Below are positions 27,247-35,928 of a stretch of DNA of 64,000 nucleotides, piece by piece. The position numbers were made by a program, and so were the translations under genes. The stretch is from positions 17,177 to 81,176 of the forward strand of contig NZ_BMZP01000021.1 of the NCBI RefSeq assembly GCF_014652855.1. Direction: 5' to 3'. Each line of letters opens with the position of its first letter. The first letter of the stretch is position 1. The notes below the pieces were generated by a model. The model saw only the letters and a program-made list of their open reading frames with translations. It was not told where the DNA came from and made no database searches. This stretch comes from Novosphingobium pokkalii. GTDB lineage: Bacteria; Pseudomonadota; Alphaproteobacteria; Sphingomonadales; Sphingomonadaceae.

Positions 27247-27942
27247 ATGATCACTCTCTATGGAATGAGCAGCCCAAATGTCGTCAAGATTTTCCTCATG
27301 CTCGAGGAAATTGGCGCAGAGTATGGGTTTGAGCGGTGCGATGTCATTCTGGGCGAGCAGTTCAGCGACCAGTTCCTCGCGCTGAACCCCAACGCCAAAG
27401 TGCCGGTCATCGTCGACGATGACTCGACAGATGGTCCTGTCACGATCTTCGAATCGGGCGCTATCCTGATCTATCTCGCCGAGAAATCGGGGAAGTTCTT
27501 CCCTGCCGAGGGTGCTGGGCGCTATCATGCCTTGCAGTGGCTGATGTTCCAGATGGCGGGCGTCGGCCCGACGTTCGGTCAGGCAATTCACTTCCGCGAT
27601 CGGTCTTCAGGCAATGACTATGCCATTGCTCGGTTCAGGCGCGAGCTCGATCGGCTGTGCGGCGTGATCGACACCGTGCTGGCGACGCGTGCGTATCTTG
27701 CCAGCGACACGTACAGCATCGCTGACATCGCTCTCTTCCCCTGGATGCGGACCTGCACGCGCTTCTTCGCCGATGTCGAATTTGGTCCGGCAACGCGCCG
27801 GTGGTACGATTCGGTCGCGCAGCGACCGGCCACCGTGCGGGCGCTCAACGTCGTCGAGGGTCTGTCGAGCATGGATAGGAAGAGCATGAAGTCTGCTTCG
27901 CCCGAACAGCTCGTCCGCTATTATGGCCGCCCCCGCGACTAG
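27247..27942 (+). CDS. glutathione S-transferase family protein
   Basis: A 231-residue GST. The thioredoxin-like N-terminal domain begins MITLYGMSSPNVVKI, with the glutathione-binding NPNAKVPVI and FESGAILIYLAEKSGKF. The all-helical C-terminal domain has YSIADIALFPWMR. It resembles the YfcG/YghU (Nu-like) group. It follows the Baeyer-Villiger gene by 83 bases on the same strand. A role in detoxifying or isomerising an electrophilic intermediate is inferred. Confidence 0.92.
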   Translation: MITLYGMSSPNVVKIFLMLEEIGAEYGFERCDVILGEQFSDQFLALNPNAKVPVIVDDDSTDGPVTIFESGAILIYLAEKSGKFFPAEGAGRYHALQWLMFQMAGVGPTFGQAIHFRDRSSGNDYAIARFRRELDRLCGVIDTVLATRAYLASDTYSIADIALFPWMRTCTRFFADVEFGPATRRWYDSVAQRPATVRALNVVEGLSSMDRKSMKSASPEQLVRYYGRPRD

Positions 27943-28004
27943 AGCCGAGCGGCGGCACAGACTATGGCCGGCAAACAACTACATACAAGCGAGTGGAGAG
28001 TGGT

Positions 28005-28295
28005 ATGAAGCCTGGAACCCGCCTGCGGAGCGCAGCGGACGACACGGAAGTGATGGTGATCCGCTGCGGCGCGGGCACGATCCAGTGCGGCGGCGCGCCG
28101 ATGACCGTGGAGAAGCCCAGCGAAGCGGCGCCGCTATCGGCGAGCTTTTCGGCAGGGACGATGATGGGCAAGCGCTATGTCGATACCGCCGGGCAGTTCG
28201 AGTTGCTGTGCGTGAAGCCGGGCAAGGGATCGCTGGCGGTCGACGGCGTGGCGCTGGTCGTCAAGGAAGCCAAGCCGCTCCCTGCTTCGGATTGA
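28005..28295 (+). CDS. 96-residue conserved protein of unknown function
   Basis: Small acidic-to-neutral protein starting at an ATG behind GGAGAGTGGT; an in-frame GTG at 27993 is less likely. It contains cysteines at 21, 28 and 69, the motif IQCGGAPM, GKRYVDTAGQFELLCVK, and ends GVALVVKEAKPLPASD. I recall similar small proteins beside CoA ligases and lipid or steroid genes of actinobacteria and sphingomonads, but no function is known to me. No signal peptide or membrane segment. Co-directional between GST and SDR in the Baeyer-Villiger operon. Confidence 0.8.
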   Translation: MKPGTRLRSAADDTEVMVIRCGAGTIQCGGAPMTVEKPSEAAPLSASFSAGTMMGKRYVDTAGQFELLCVKPGKGSLAVDGVALVVKEAKPLPASD

Positions 28296-28310
28296 CCGCG
28301 AAAACCGCTC

Positions 28311-28328
28311 GGGGCGCGAGGGCGCCCC
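28311..28328. terminator. hairpin inside the Baeyer-Villiger operon
   Basis: GGGGCGC (28311-28317) and GCGCCCC (28322-28328) form a 7-bp stem with a GAGG loop between the small protein and SDR genes. No T-run; it could attenuate or stabilise the transcript. Confidence 0.3.
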
Positions 28329-28362
28329 GCAACACGATTCTCTTTCTGAAGGAGCATGTGCG

Positions 28363-29025
28363 ATGTCGAAGCCTGTCGTGGTTACCGGCGCCGCGGGCTT
28401 TCTGGGCAATGCCGTCGCGCGACACCTGACGGCAACGGGCCGGACAGTGGTCGGCATTGACCTTGCCGCGCGAGCCCCGAACTTTGGCGGCATCTTCCTC
28501 GGCGGCGTCGACTTGACGGACGCCGCGGCCACTGCCGAGGCCTTTGCCGCCCCGGCCCTGGCGGACGGGCTTGCGGGTCTCGCCAGCATCGCCGGCGGGT
28601 TCCGCTGGGAAACGGTGATGGACGGGAGCCCGGAGACCTGGGATTTCCTCTACCGAATCAACATACGCACTGCGCTGAACGCTGCGCGCGCGGCCATGCC
28701 ACGCCTCATCGAAGGCGCAGGCGTCGTCAATGTCGGTGCGGCCGCTACGCTGAAGGCGGGCATGGGAATGGGTGCCTACACCGCCAGCAAGTCGGGCGTG
28801 GCCCGGCTGACCGAAGCCCTTGCCGACGAATGGAAGGGCAAGGCGCGGGTCAATGCGGTGCTGCCATCGATCATCGACACACCGGTGAACCGGGCCGACA
28901 TGGGCGATGCCGACGCCGCGAAATGGGTCCGCCCGCAGGAACTCGCCGAGGTCATTGCCTTCCTGTTGTCCGATGCGGCCTCGGCGGTTACCGGCGCGTG
29001 CATTCCGGTAACCGGGCGCGTCTGA
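28363..29025 (+). CDS. short-chain dehydrogenase/reductase (SDR), atypical active site
   Basis: A 220-residue Rossmann-fold SDR. The NAD(P) motif GAAGFLG is at 9-15, and Tyr139 and Lys143 form the YxxxK pair in YTASKSG. The serine normally 13 residues before the Tyr is Ala126 in NVGAAATLKAG, so the classical Ser-Tyr-Lys triad is incomplete. The Asn-Asn-Ala-Gly motif is also replaced (SIAGGF). GAAGGAG lies 15 bases before the ATG. Fourth gene of the Baeyer-Villiger operon. It may be a sluggish dehydrogenase or may use another residue. Confidence 0.88.
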   Translation: MSKPVVVTGAAGFLGNAVARHLTATGRTVVGIDLAARAPNFGGIFLGGVDLTDAAATAEAFAAPALADGLAGLASIAGGFRWETVMDGSPETWDFLYRINIRTALNAARAAMPRLIEGAGVVNVGAAATLKAGMGMGAYTASKSGVARLTEALADEWKGKARVNAVLPSIIDTPVNRADMGDADAAKWVRPQELAEVIAFLLSDAASAVTGACIPVTGRV

Positions 29026-29050
29026 GCGCAGCCGCCGCCGCTCCCACCGC

Positions 29051-30703
29051 ATGAGCGATCCCGCCGCGATCCGTTCCTCAGCCGCTCACCAAGGCTTCCT
29101 GGAGCCGCTGCGCATGCCCCTGTTTCGACGAATCTGGATCGCCAGTGTCCTGTCGAACCTCGGCTTCCTGTTCCTGTCGGTTGGAACCGCGTGGCAGATG
29201 ACGGCACTCACGGCACAGGCGGGCATGGTCACGCTGGTGCAGACTGCGTTGATGCTGCCGATGATGCTGCTGTCGATACCGGCCGGCGCCGTGGCCGACA
29301 TGTACGACCGGCGCAGGATCGGCATGGTTTCGCTGGCGCTGTCGATGATGTCGGCAAGCGCGCTCGCGATTCTGACCTGGCTCGGCCATGCCGCACCATG
29401 GACGCTGCTAGCGTTTTGCGCGCTGACCGGGACGGGCATGACGCTGTTCAACCCCGCTTGGCAGGCGTCGGTGAGCGAGCAGGTGCCGCGCGACATGCTG
29501 AGCCAGGCCGTCTCGCTGAACTCGATCAGCTTCAACATCGCCCGGAGCTTCGGTCCCGCCTTGGGCGGGGTGATCCTCACGCTTGGCGGCGCGGCAATCA
29601 CCTTCGCGTCGACCGCGGCCAGCACGATGTTCGCAGTGATGTTCCTCTGGCGTCGCACGCCGGCCCCTTCCCGCCTGCCGCCGGAGCGGATCGACCGCGC
29701 GATGCATACCGGCGTCCGCTACGTACTACACTCGCCGCAGGTACGCGTGGTGCTCTTCCGCACCTTCTGGTTCGGCTTCGGCGGCAGTACGATTTCGGCG
29801 CTGATGCCGCTGGTCACCCGCGACCTGCTGCGAGGCAGCGCCGCAATCTATGGCCTGCTGCTCGGTACCTATGGAGTAGGCGCGGTCATCGGTGCGATGT
29901 GCCTCAACCGCCTGCGACACCAGCTGTCCGCCGAGGGACTGGTACTGCTGTCGACCGGCCTGCTGGCGCTTGCGGCCTGCACCGTCGCGACCAGTACCAG
30001 TGCGCTGCTTAGCGGCGCCAGCCTCGTGTTTGGCGGTGCGGGCTGGATGGTCGCGCTGACGGTTTGCAACGTCCAGATCCAAACCCTCGCACCGCGCTGG
30101 GTCTCAGGACGGCTGATGGCGGCATACCAGAGAGCAATCGGTGGTGGGATGGCGGCGGGCAGCTGGTGCTGGGGGCGCAAGGCGCAGGCCTATAGCGTCG
30201 AACAGGCGCTGCTCGGCGCGACAGCCTTTCTCGCGGCGACCTTATTGCTCGGGTGGATCATGCCGATCAAGGCCGCTCCGCCGGCGAATCTTGAGCCGGT
30301 CAAATTGTCTGATCCCGAGGTCAATCTCGACCTGACCGGCCGATCGGGCCCCATCATCGTACAGCTCGAATATCGCGTCGCGCCGCAGCACGCCCGGGCA
30401 TTCTATCGGGCGATGCAGGCGGTGCGCTCGGTACGCCGACGCAATGGCGCGTTCGACTGGTCGCTCTCCCGCGATATCGCCGACGCGGAGCTGTGGCTCG
30501 AGCGAGACCAGTGCCCAACCTGGCACGACTATCTGCGCCAACGCGACCGCAGCACGCCTGATGAACTCGACACCCAACTCCACGTCCGGCGCTATCTACG
30601 GGAGGGATCGGAGATCCGGCTCCGCCGCCTGCTCGAACGCCCCTTCGGCTCGGTCCGCTGGGCCGACGACGTGCCCGAGAGCCCGGTGACGACGACCGGC
30701 TAG
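29051..30703 (+). CDS. MFS transporter, enterobactin-exporter-like (EntS type), with C-terminal soluble domain
   Basis: A 550-residue integral membrane transporter. Residues about 20-410 hold the usual 10-12 hydrophobic segments. The family signature SEQVPRDMLSQAVSLNSISF marks the EntS/DUF894 group. A soluble C-terminal domain of about 120 residues (VQLEYRVAPQHARAFYRAM, then AELWLERDQCPTWHDYLRQ) follows, known as an extension in part of this group. Last gene of the operon. No good ribosome binding site is seen. Its paralogue at 34665 lacks the tail. Direction and cargo are unknown; export of a metabolite or uptake is possible. Confidence 0.9.
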   Translation: MSDPAAIRSSAAHQGFLEPLRMPLFRRIWIASVLSNLGFLFLSVGTAWQMTALTAQAGMVTLVQTALMLPMMLLSIPAGAVADMYDRRRIGMVSLALSMMSASALAILTWLGHAAPWTLLAFCALTGTGMTLFNPAWQASVSEQVPRDMLSQAVSLNSISFNIARSFGPALGGVILTLGGAAITFASTAASTMFAVMFLWRRTPAPSRLPPERIDRAMHTGVRYVLHSPQVRVVLFRTFWFGFGGSTISALMPLVTRDLLRGSAAIYGLLLGTYGVGAVIGAMCLNRLRHQLSAEGLVLLSTGLLALAACTVATSTSALLSGASLVFGGAGWMVALTVCNVQIQTLAPRWVSGRLMAAYQRAIGGGMAAGSWCWGRKAQAYSVEQALLGATAFLAATLLLGWIMPIKAAPPANLEPVKLSDPEVNLDLTGRSGPIIVQLEYRVAPQHARAFYRAMQAVRSVRRRNGAFDWSLSRDIADAELWLERDQCPTWHDYLRQRDRSTPDELDTQLHVRRYLREGSEIRLRRLLERPFGSVRWADDVPESPVTTTG

Positions 30704-30756
30704 GGCCGCAGTCAGGCGACCGCCATCAGCTGCCGATTATGCCTCGGCTTCGACAT

Positions 30757-30782
30757 CGTCGCGTTCACCCCACATCGCGACG
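30757..30782. terminator. hairpin between convergent genes
   Basis: CGTCGCG (30757-30763) pairs with CGCGACG (30776-30782) around a 12-base loop in the 200-base gap between two convergent operons. No T-run; weak candidate. Confidence 0.3.
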
Positions 30783-30905
30783 GCTCGAGCGCGCTGATGC
30801 GGAATTCAGTGTGAAGTCGATCATCCCCGCCCGCCCTCTCCTTTGCGACTTCGCCAGACATATGTCTAATACCATGGAGCTTGTCGGGCGGGATGGTGCT
30901 GTCGT

Positions 30906-32228
30906 TCAGGTCGATGCGAAGGTCGCCCCCGCCCATGCTGTATCCGCACCCGCCGGGCGCGCCCGCCCCGGCGCAACCCGTAGCGAGACCAGCGGCTTAT
31001 CGTCGGCTTCGGCCATGACCTGCCACTGTGCGCGTTCGTCCGCTCCGGGCCGGTACAAGGCAAGCGCATGGCCAATCACGGATACCATCGGAACCGAAAC
31101 TAGCCGCCCACCGCCGGTGCGCCAGCTTGCCAAGCCGGCAAGCGCTGCGACCATCCCGGTCAGCGGATCGGCGATCGCGTCTCCCGCGAAGAGCACTTCG
31201 CCCCAGCCCTCCGACATCGCGGTCGCCAGCCCGCCGGCGACGGCGACGTCATCGCCAAATCCGACCCAGTGCGCCGCATCGCCCTCGCGGCCATAGGCGG
31301 TGATCGACAACCAGGTGGCACCGCCCTGCGCTACGGTCTGCGCGTCGATTCCCAATTGCGCGAGCGCGCGCGGGCGACTCCCCTCGATCACGATATCCGC
31401 CCGCGATAGTAGCGTGCGCAGCAACACCAGATCTTGCAGGTCACCGAAATCGAGCACGACCGAGCGCTTCCCAGCATTGAGCAGATCGAAGAACGCGCAA
31501 TTGCCGCCCCGTGCGCCATCGGGTCGGTGCTTGCTCTCCACCTTGATGACATCGGCGCCAGCGAGGGCCAGCAAGGCACCGGCAAGCGGGCCGGCCCAGA
31601 GCGACGACAGGTCGACGACCAGCGGCCGTGCGGTCGAGGCACGCGGTTCGGCGAATTGCTTGACCTGGATAGGGATGGCGGGCGCCCGCGGCACCGCAGC
31701 AGCCGACGAGATCGGCAGACCCAGTTCACGTCCCCGAGCGACCAAATCCACCACCGGCTGTTCCGCGACCAGAGTCCCGATCACAGATCGGTCGACGCTC
31801 GAGGTCCGGAAAAGCGCCGGTAGAAGCGTCCAGTCGTCCGGCCGAGCCAGGTTCAGCGCCAATATGCCATCGTTCGCCGCCAACAGATGGCAGGTTTCGT
31901 TGGCCGACACGCTTCCATGTCGCCCCAGCCCAAGCAGGCGAGCCCGCTCGCCCGGTAACGCCCAGCCGTTATTGGGCAGCCGCGCGCTGGGGGCGAGGGC
32001 CCGCAGCGCGGCCAGCGCACCATCGGCGGCGGCTGTCAACGCTGCAGGCACCACGCGCGCGGGTCCGTCCGATCGCCCGGTGACCGCCATCAGTCCCGAA
32101 CGCCGCCACGCCAGCGCCGGATGGAGACCGTCAGGCGCCACGGCGCCGCCGATCCCGAACGCAGCCAGCAAGACCTGCGCGTAGGTGCGGGCAAGTCCGC
32201 CGTCGCCCGGTTCAGCCGGCGGCGACAT
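30906..32228 (-). CDS. CaiB/BaiF (family III) CoA-transferase, unusual domain order
   Basis: A 440-residue family III CoA-transferase-like protein. The usual N-terminal signature (LVVDLSSLWAGPLAGALLAL, then AGADVIKVES) occurs only around residues 195-230. Before it come about 190 residues (including GERARLLGLGRHGS and NDGILALNLARPDDW) that resemble the later part of a typical CoA-transferase. A plausible catalytic Asp is in AGDAIADPLTG. So the chain looks like a fused dimer trimmed to the second half of one copy and the first half of the next, or a circular permutation. The ATG at 32228 overlaps the TetR gene by 17 bases, so the two form an operon. Confidence 0.85.
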   Translation of the reverse strand: MSPPAEPGDGGLARTYAQVLLAAFGIGGAVAPDGLHPALAWRRSGLMAVTGRSDGPARVVPAALTAAADGALAALRALAPSARLPNNGWALPGERARLLGLGRHGSVSANETCHLLAANDGILALNLARPDDWTLLPALFRTSSVDRSVIGTLVAEQPVVDLVARGRELGLPISSAAAVPRAPAIPIQVKQFAEPRASTARPLVVDLSSLWAGPLAGALLALAGADVIKVESKHRPDGARGGNCAFFDLLNAGKRSVVLDFGDLQDLVLLRTLLSRADIVIEGSRPRALAQLGIDAQTVAQGGATWLSITAYGREGDAAHWVGFGDDVAVAGGLATAMSEGWGEVLFAGDAIADPLTGMVAALAGLASWRTGGGRLVSVPMVSVIGHALALYRPGADERAQWQVMAEADDKPLVSLRVAPGRARPAGADTAWAGATFAST

Positions 32229-32859
32229 AATCGGCCAAACGGCGGCTGACCAGCGCAATACCGGCCTCTACGGCGTCTTGCGTATAGCCACGCACGCCCA
32301 TCAGGCAGACATGTTCGATCTGCACGATCATCAAATGGACATCCACCTGCTTTTCCATCGGCGTGGTAGCCGTGATGGCAAAGGCTGGAAAGCGTGCGCC
32401 TAGCGTTGCGATCAGCCGATCGCGCTGCGCGACGATACAGTCGGACAGATCGGGAATTTGCGCGAGGGCAAGGGCGTAAAGGCCAATCGATCCGCGTCGG
32501 GCCTGATATCGCGCGACGACCTCACGTAGCCAAAGGGCAAAAGCATCTGGCGATATCGCGTTCGCCTGCAACAACGCGAACAGCGCACACCGTGCGTCCC
32601 AATCCTCTCCTAACATCCCCAGCAGGAGTTGATCCTTGCTGGAAAAATGCAGATAGACGGTAGCGCGGCTGAGCCCCGCAGGCTCCGCGACCTCGTCAAA
32701 GCTGGCTTTCGCTACCCCGGACGCAAGGAAACAGGCTCTCGCCGCGCGGACGATCGCGCTACGGGTGGCGTGCTTCTGCGACTGGCGAATCAACTGGCCA
32801 GGCGCCTTGCCCTCCGCATGCGGCTTGGACCGACGCTCCTCCGATTGATCCAATTTCAT
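32212..32859 (-). CDS. TetR-family regulator
   Basis: A 215-residue TetR protein. A basic leader of about 30 residues is followed by the helix-turn-helix (AKASFDEVAEPAGLSRATVY, then LHFSSK) and a helical ligand domain. It is co-transcribed with the overlapping CoA-transferase gene. The gap to the rightward ORF at 32901 is only about 40 bases and AT-rich, and I see no clear palindrome there. It is not closely related to the 8579/16391 pair. Target unknown. Confidence 0.86.
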   Translation of the reverse strand: MKLDQSEERRSKPHAEGKAPGQLIRQSQKHATRSAIVRAARACFLASGVAKASFDEVAEPAGLSRATVYLHFSSKDQLLLGMLGEDWDARCALFALLQANAISPDAFALWLREVVARYQARRGSIGLYALALAQIPDLSDCIVAQRDRLIATLGARFPAFAITATTPMEKQVDVHLMIVQIEHVCLMGVRGYTQDAVEAGIALVSRRLADYVAAG

Positions 32860-32900
32860 TAGAGTTATCTACCAAAATCCAACGCGCCAGACCGGGAAAA

Positions 32901-33203
32901 ATGAATATGGCAAACCTGAAATTTGGCAACGTGCGCGAACTGGTCCCGCCCGACCTGTTCCATGCATCCGTTTGTCCCTCGCGCGAGGATGTTGCGGAAT
33001 TCAATCACGAGCGCACCGGCCTGCCGATAGCCACCTCGATTGGCACATGATTCTGGCACCGTTCAATTGGCGACGCTGCTCGAGCGCAAATATGCGAAAT
33101 CGCTGATCGGCAGCGCGAGCAAGGCACGTGGCGCATTTTCGATCCGCTGCCGCTATACCTGCTCGCCAGTGCCGAACAGTTTGTACGCAAGGCGAAGGTC
33201 TAG
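32901..33203 (+). pseudogene. ORF interrupted by an in-frame TGA, unrecognised
   Basis: One frame from ATG 32901 to TAG 33203 is 101 codons long with a single internal stop, TGA at 33048-33050 (codon 50). The residues on both sides look coding: FGNVRELVPPDLFHASVC before the stop, and AQICEIADRQREQGTWRI, then FDPLPLYLLASAEQFVRK after it. GGGAA precedes the ATG and the next gene follows 11 bases later, as expected for a gene in this operon. I infer a nonsense-mutated gene or two short ORFs. No selenocysteine element is evident. Family not recognised. Confidence 0.5.
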
Positions 33204-33214
33204 AGCTAAATGAC

Positions 33215-34609
33215 ATGCTGATCACTGCAGCCCGCCTGTTCGACGGACGCCTGGTCGACGTTACCCTTAACGAAGGGCGGATCGCCGATCTAGTCGACCA
33301 CCAGCCCAGCCGCGGCGGCGACATCGACGCCCGCGGTGGGCTGCTGCTGCCCGGATTGCATGACCACCACGTCCATATCGCCGCAACCGCGGCAACGCTG
33401 GCCTCGGTCCGCTGCGGCCCCTCGGAGGTAACCGACGAAGCCGGGCTGTTCCATACGCTCGCCGGCGCCGCCGGGAGCGGTTGGCTGCGTGGCATCGGCT
33501 ATCACGAAAGTGTCGCGGGGAGGATCGATCGCGCCTGGCTGGACGCAGCGGTGCCCGATCGGCCGGTGCGACTGCAGCACCGCTCGGGCCGGATGTGGAT
33601 CTTCAACAGCGTCGGTCTCGACCTGTTGCTGGCGGGCCGCGAACCGCCGCCCGCGCTCGATCGCGTCACCGGCTGGCTGTTCGATGCGGACAGATGGTTG
33701 CGCGACGCGCTGCACGGCATGCCGCCAGATCTGAGCCTGGTCTCGCGAAATTGGAGTCGCTGGGGCGTGACGGGATTGACGGACATGAACCCGGAAAACG
33801 AACCGGCGGATGCCACCCGCTTTTCGGCGCTCCGCCGGGAGGGCACCCTTGCACAGCGCGTGACGGTGGCAGGGCGAGCCACGCTTGCCGGCATGGCCCC
33901 CGATCCGTGGGTCGCCGTCGGCCCCCTGAAGGTCCATCTCCACGAGGCGCATTTGCCCGCCTACGATACACTGACCGGAGCCATCGACGAGGCCCATCGC
34001 GTCGGGCGGGGGGTGGCCATCCACTGCGTGACCGAAACCGAACTCGTCTTCGCCCTGGCCGCGCTGCGCGAGGCGGGGCCGGACGCGCAGGACCGGATCG
34101 AGCATGCCTCGGTAGCAACAGACGAACTGGTCACGCAAATCGCCGCGCTGGGCCTGAGCGTCGTCTCCCAGCCCAACTTCGTGGCCGAGCGCGGCGACGC
34201 CTATCTCGCCGACATCGCGCCCGGCGAATGGTCCCATCTCTATCGCTTGCGATCGTTCCTGGCAGCAGGGGTACCCCTTGCCGGCGGCACCGACACGCCG
34301 TTTGGCATGGCTGACCCCTGGGCAGCGATGGCAGCCGCCGTCACCCGCCGCACTGCCGCAGGGGTGCCGCTGAGCCTTCACGAGGCGCTGACGCCGGAGG
34401 AAGCGCTGGGCCTGTTCCTCGCCGATCCGATGGCGCTGTCCCGTCAGCGGACCGTGGCGGTGGGCGCGCCCGCCGACCTGTGCCTGCTGACGCAGGACTG
34501 GGAGGTGGTCCGCGCGGATCTGGGCGACGCCCGGGTCGCCGCGACCATCGTCGGCGGCAGGTGCGTGCATCAAGATCCCGCACCTGCCACGCCCCGGTCC
34601 GGCGACTGA
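33215..34609 (+). CDS. amidohydrolase (YtcJ-like, amidohydrolase family 3)
   Basis: A 464-residue metal-dependent amidohydrolase. HDHHVHI holds the first two metal ligands, HCVTETELVFAL and EHASVATDE contribute further His ligands, and GTDTPFGMADPW supplies the Asp. ATG 33215 (MLITAARLFDG) is the first residue of the typical N-terminal beta-sandwich; earlier in-frame codons overlap the interrupted ORF. Co-directional with the MFS at 34665, with operator site 7 between them. Substrate unknown; removal of an amide or urea group, or decarboxylation-like chemistry, are seen in the superfamily. Confidence 0.87.
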   Translation: MLITAARLFDGRLVDVTLNEGRIADLVDHQPSRGGDIDARGGLLLPGLHDHHVHIAATAATLASVRCGPSEVTDEAGLFHTLAGAAGSGWLRGIGYHESVAGRIDRAWLDAAVPDRPVRLQHRSGRMWIFNSVGLDLLLAGREPPPALDRVTGWLFDADRWLRDALHGMPPDLSLVSRNWSRWGVTGLTDMNPENEPADATRFSALRREGTLAQRVTVAGRATLAGMAPDPWVAVGPLKVHLHEAHLPAYDTLTGAIDEAHRVGRGVAIHCVTETELVFALAALREAGPDAQDRIEHASVATDELVTQIAALGLSVVSQPNFVAERGDAYLADIAPGEWSHLYRLRSFLAAGVPLAGGTDTPFGMADPWAAMAAAVTRRTAAGVPLSLHEALTPEEALGLFLADPMALSRQRTVAVGAPADLCLLTQDWEVVRADLGDARVAATIVGGRCVHQDPAPATPRSGD

Positions 34610-34648
34610 CCGCAGCGCCGTCGACCGATCGCGGCATGCGCTCCCGGC

Positions 34649-34664
34649 TTGACACTCTCGTCAG
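34649..34664. promoter_or_regulatory. TTGACA-N4-CGTCAG operator (site 7)
   Basis: TTGACACTCTCGTCAG carries a full left half and a right half differing at two positions. It ends directly at the first candidate ATG (34665) of the MFS gene, which argues that the real start is the ATG at 34686 or that this copy blocks translation-proximal sequence. Confidence 0.5.
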
Positions 34665-35915
34665 ATGGGGTTTGATCGCCGCCGCATGGCCCTTTCGCGT
34701 TCCTTCTCGCCGTTGCGGCACGCGGCCTTTCGCCAGATCTGGATTGCCATCCTGGTGTCGAACTTCGGTTCGGTCATCCAGTCGGTGGGTGCGGCGTGGA
34801 TGATGACCACGCTGACGCCGTCCAAGCAGATGGTGGCCCTGGTACAGGCCTCCGCCACGCTGCCGCTCATGATGTTCTCGCTGATCGCCGGCGCGATCGC
34901 CGACGCGCTCGACAAGCGGCAGACGATGCTCGCCGCGCAGGCGCTGATGCTGCTCGCCTCCTCGGCGCTCGCGCTGCTCACTCTGTTCGGTCGCATCACG
35001 CCCTGGGGACTGCTGGCGCTCACGCTGGTGGTCGGCACCGGCACAGCGCTCAACACGCCGGCCTGGCAGGCATCGTTGCGCATGCAGGTGCCAATGGCGG
35101 ATCTGCCGGCGGCAGTCGCTCTCAATTCGCTCAGCTTCAATACGGCGCGCAGCATCGGTCCGGCGCTGGGCGGCAGCCTGCTGGTTATTGCCGGCCCCGC
35201 CGCGAATTTCGTGATCAACGCCGTTTCGTACATGGGAACGATCTTCGTGCTACTACGGTGGCGACCGCAACGCGACGGGGGGCGGCCCGCTGCCCGGGAG
35301 GGCTTTTGGGGATCGATTTGGCGGGGGGTGTGCATCGCCATCGGGCAGCCGGCGATACGCCGTCCGCTGTGCCGCATCACACTGTTCTCGATCTTCACGG
35401 CAAGCCTGTGGTCAACCATGCCGCTGGTGGCACGGGACCTGCTGCACGGCGATGCACGGACCTTCGGCATCGTGGTGGGCGCGTTCGGCGTCGGCTCGAT
35501 CCTCGGTGCACTGATCGTCACCGAACTGCGCCAGTTTCTCGGTCCGGACGGCCTGTTCGGCATTGCCAGCCTGGGTTTTGCTGCCGCCATGATCGGCGTG
35601 GCATACCAGAACCAACTCGCCCTGGACCTTCCGTTCCTGGTGCTCGCCGGGCTGAGCTGGGTCAGCGGGATGTCCACCATCAGCGTCACCATCCAGATGT
35701 ACGCGCCGCAGGATGCGATCGGGCGCTGCCATTCGTTGTACCAAATGTGCGCCTTTGGCGGGCTTTCGGCTGGCAGCTATGTTTGGGGCAGTGTTGCCGA
35801 CCGGATCGGCACCGGAACCGCGATCCTGGTGGCTGGCTATTGCCTGCTTGCCACCCCGCTGCTGGCGCTGTTGCAACCGCTTCCCGCGTTGCCGGATAAT
35901 CTGGATCCCGGCTGA
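34665..35915 (+). CDS. MFS transporter, EntS type
   Basis: A 416-residue inner-membrane transporter (409 residues from the alternative ATG at 34686). It has the EntS/DUF894 signature MQVPMADLPAAVALNSLSFN and about ten hydrophobic segments. It is a paralogue of the MFS at 29051 but stops where that protein's soluble C-terminal domain begins. It has its own operator upstream and its stop is 13 bases from the convergent aldehyde dehydrogenase. It may export or import a pathway compound. Confidence 0.9.
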   Translation: MGFDRRRMALSRSFSPLRHAAFRQIWIAILVSNFGSVIQSVGAAWMMTTLTPSKQMVALVQASATLPLMMFSLIAGAIADALDKRQTMLAAQALMLLASSALALLTLFGRITPWGLLALTLVVGTGTALNTPAWQASLRMQVPMADLPAAVALNSLSFNTARSIGPALGGSLLVIAGPAANFVINAVSYMGTIFVLLRWRPQRDGGRPAAREGFWGSIWRGVCIAIGQPAIRRPLCRITLFSIFTASLWSTMPLVARDLLHGDARTFGIVVGAFGVGSILGALIVTELRQFLGPDGLFGIASLGFAAAMIGVAYQNQLALDLPFLVLAGLSWVSGMSTISVTIQMYAPQDAIGRCHSLYQMCAFGGLSAGSYVWGSVADRIGTGTAILVAGYCLLATPLLALLQPLPALPDNLDPG

Positions 35916-35928
35916 CCTGGATGGCCGC

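Noticed and set aside
33048..33050. TGA as a selenocysteine codon
   Set aside because: No hairpin of the required type directly downstream was seen and no selenoprotein family is recognised; a nonsense mutation is simpler.
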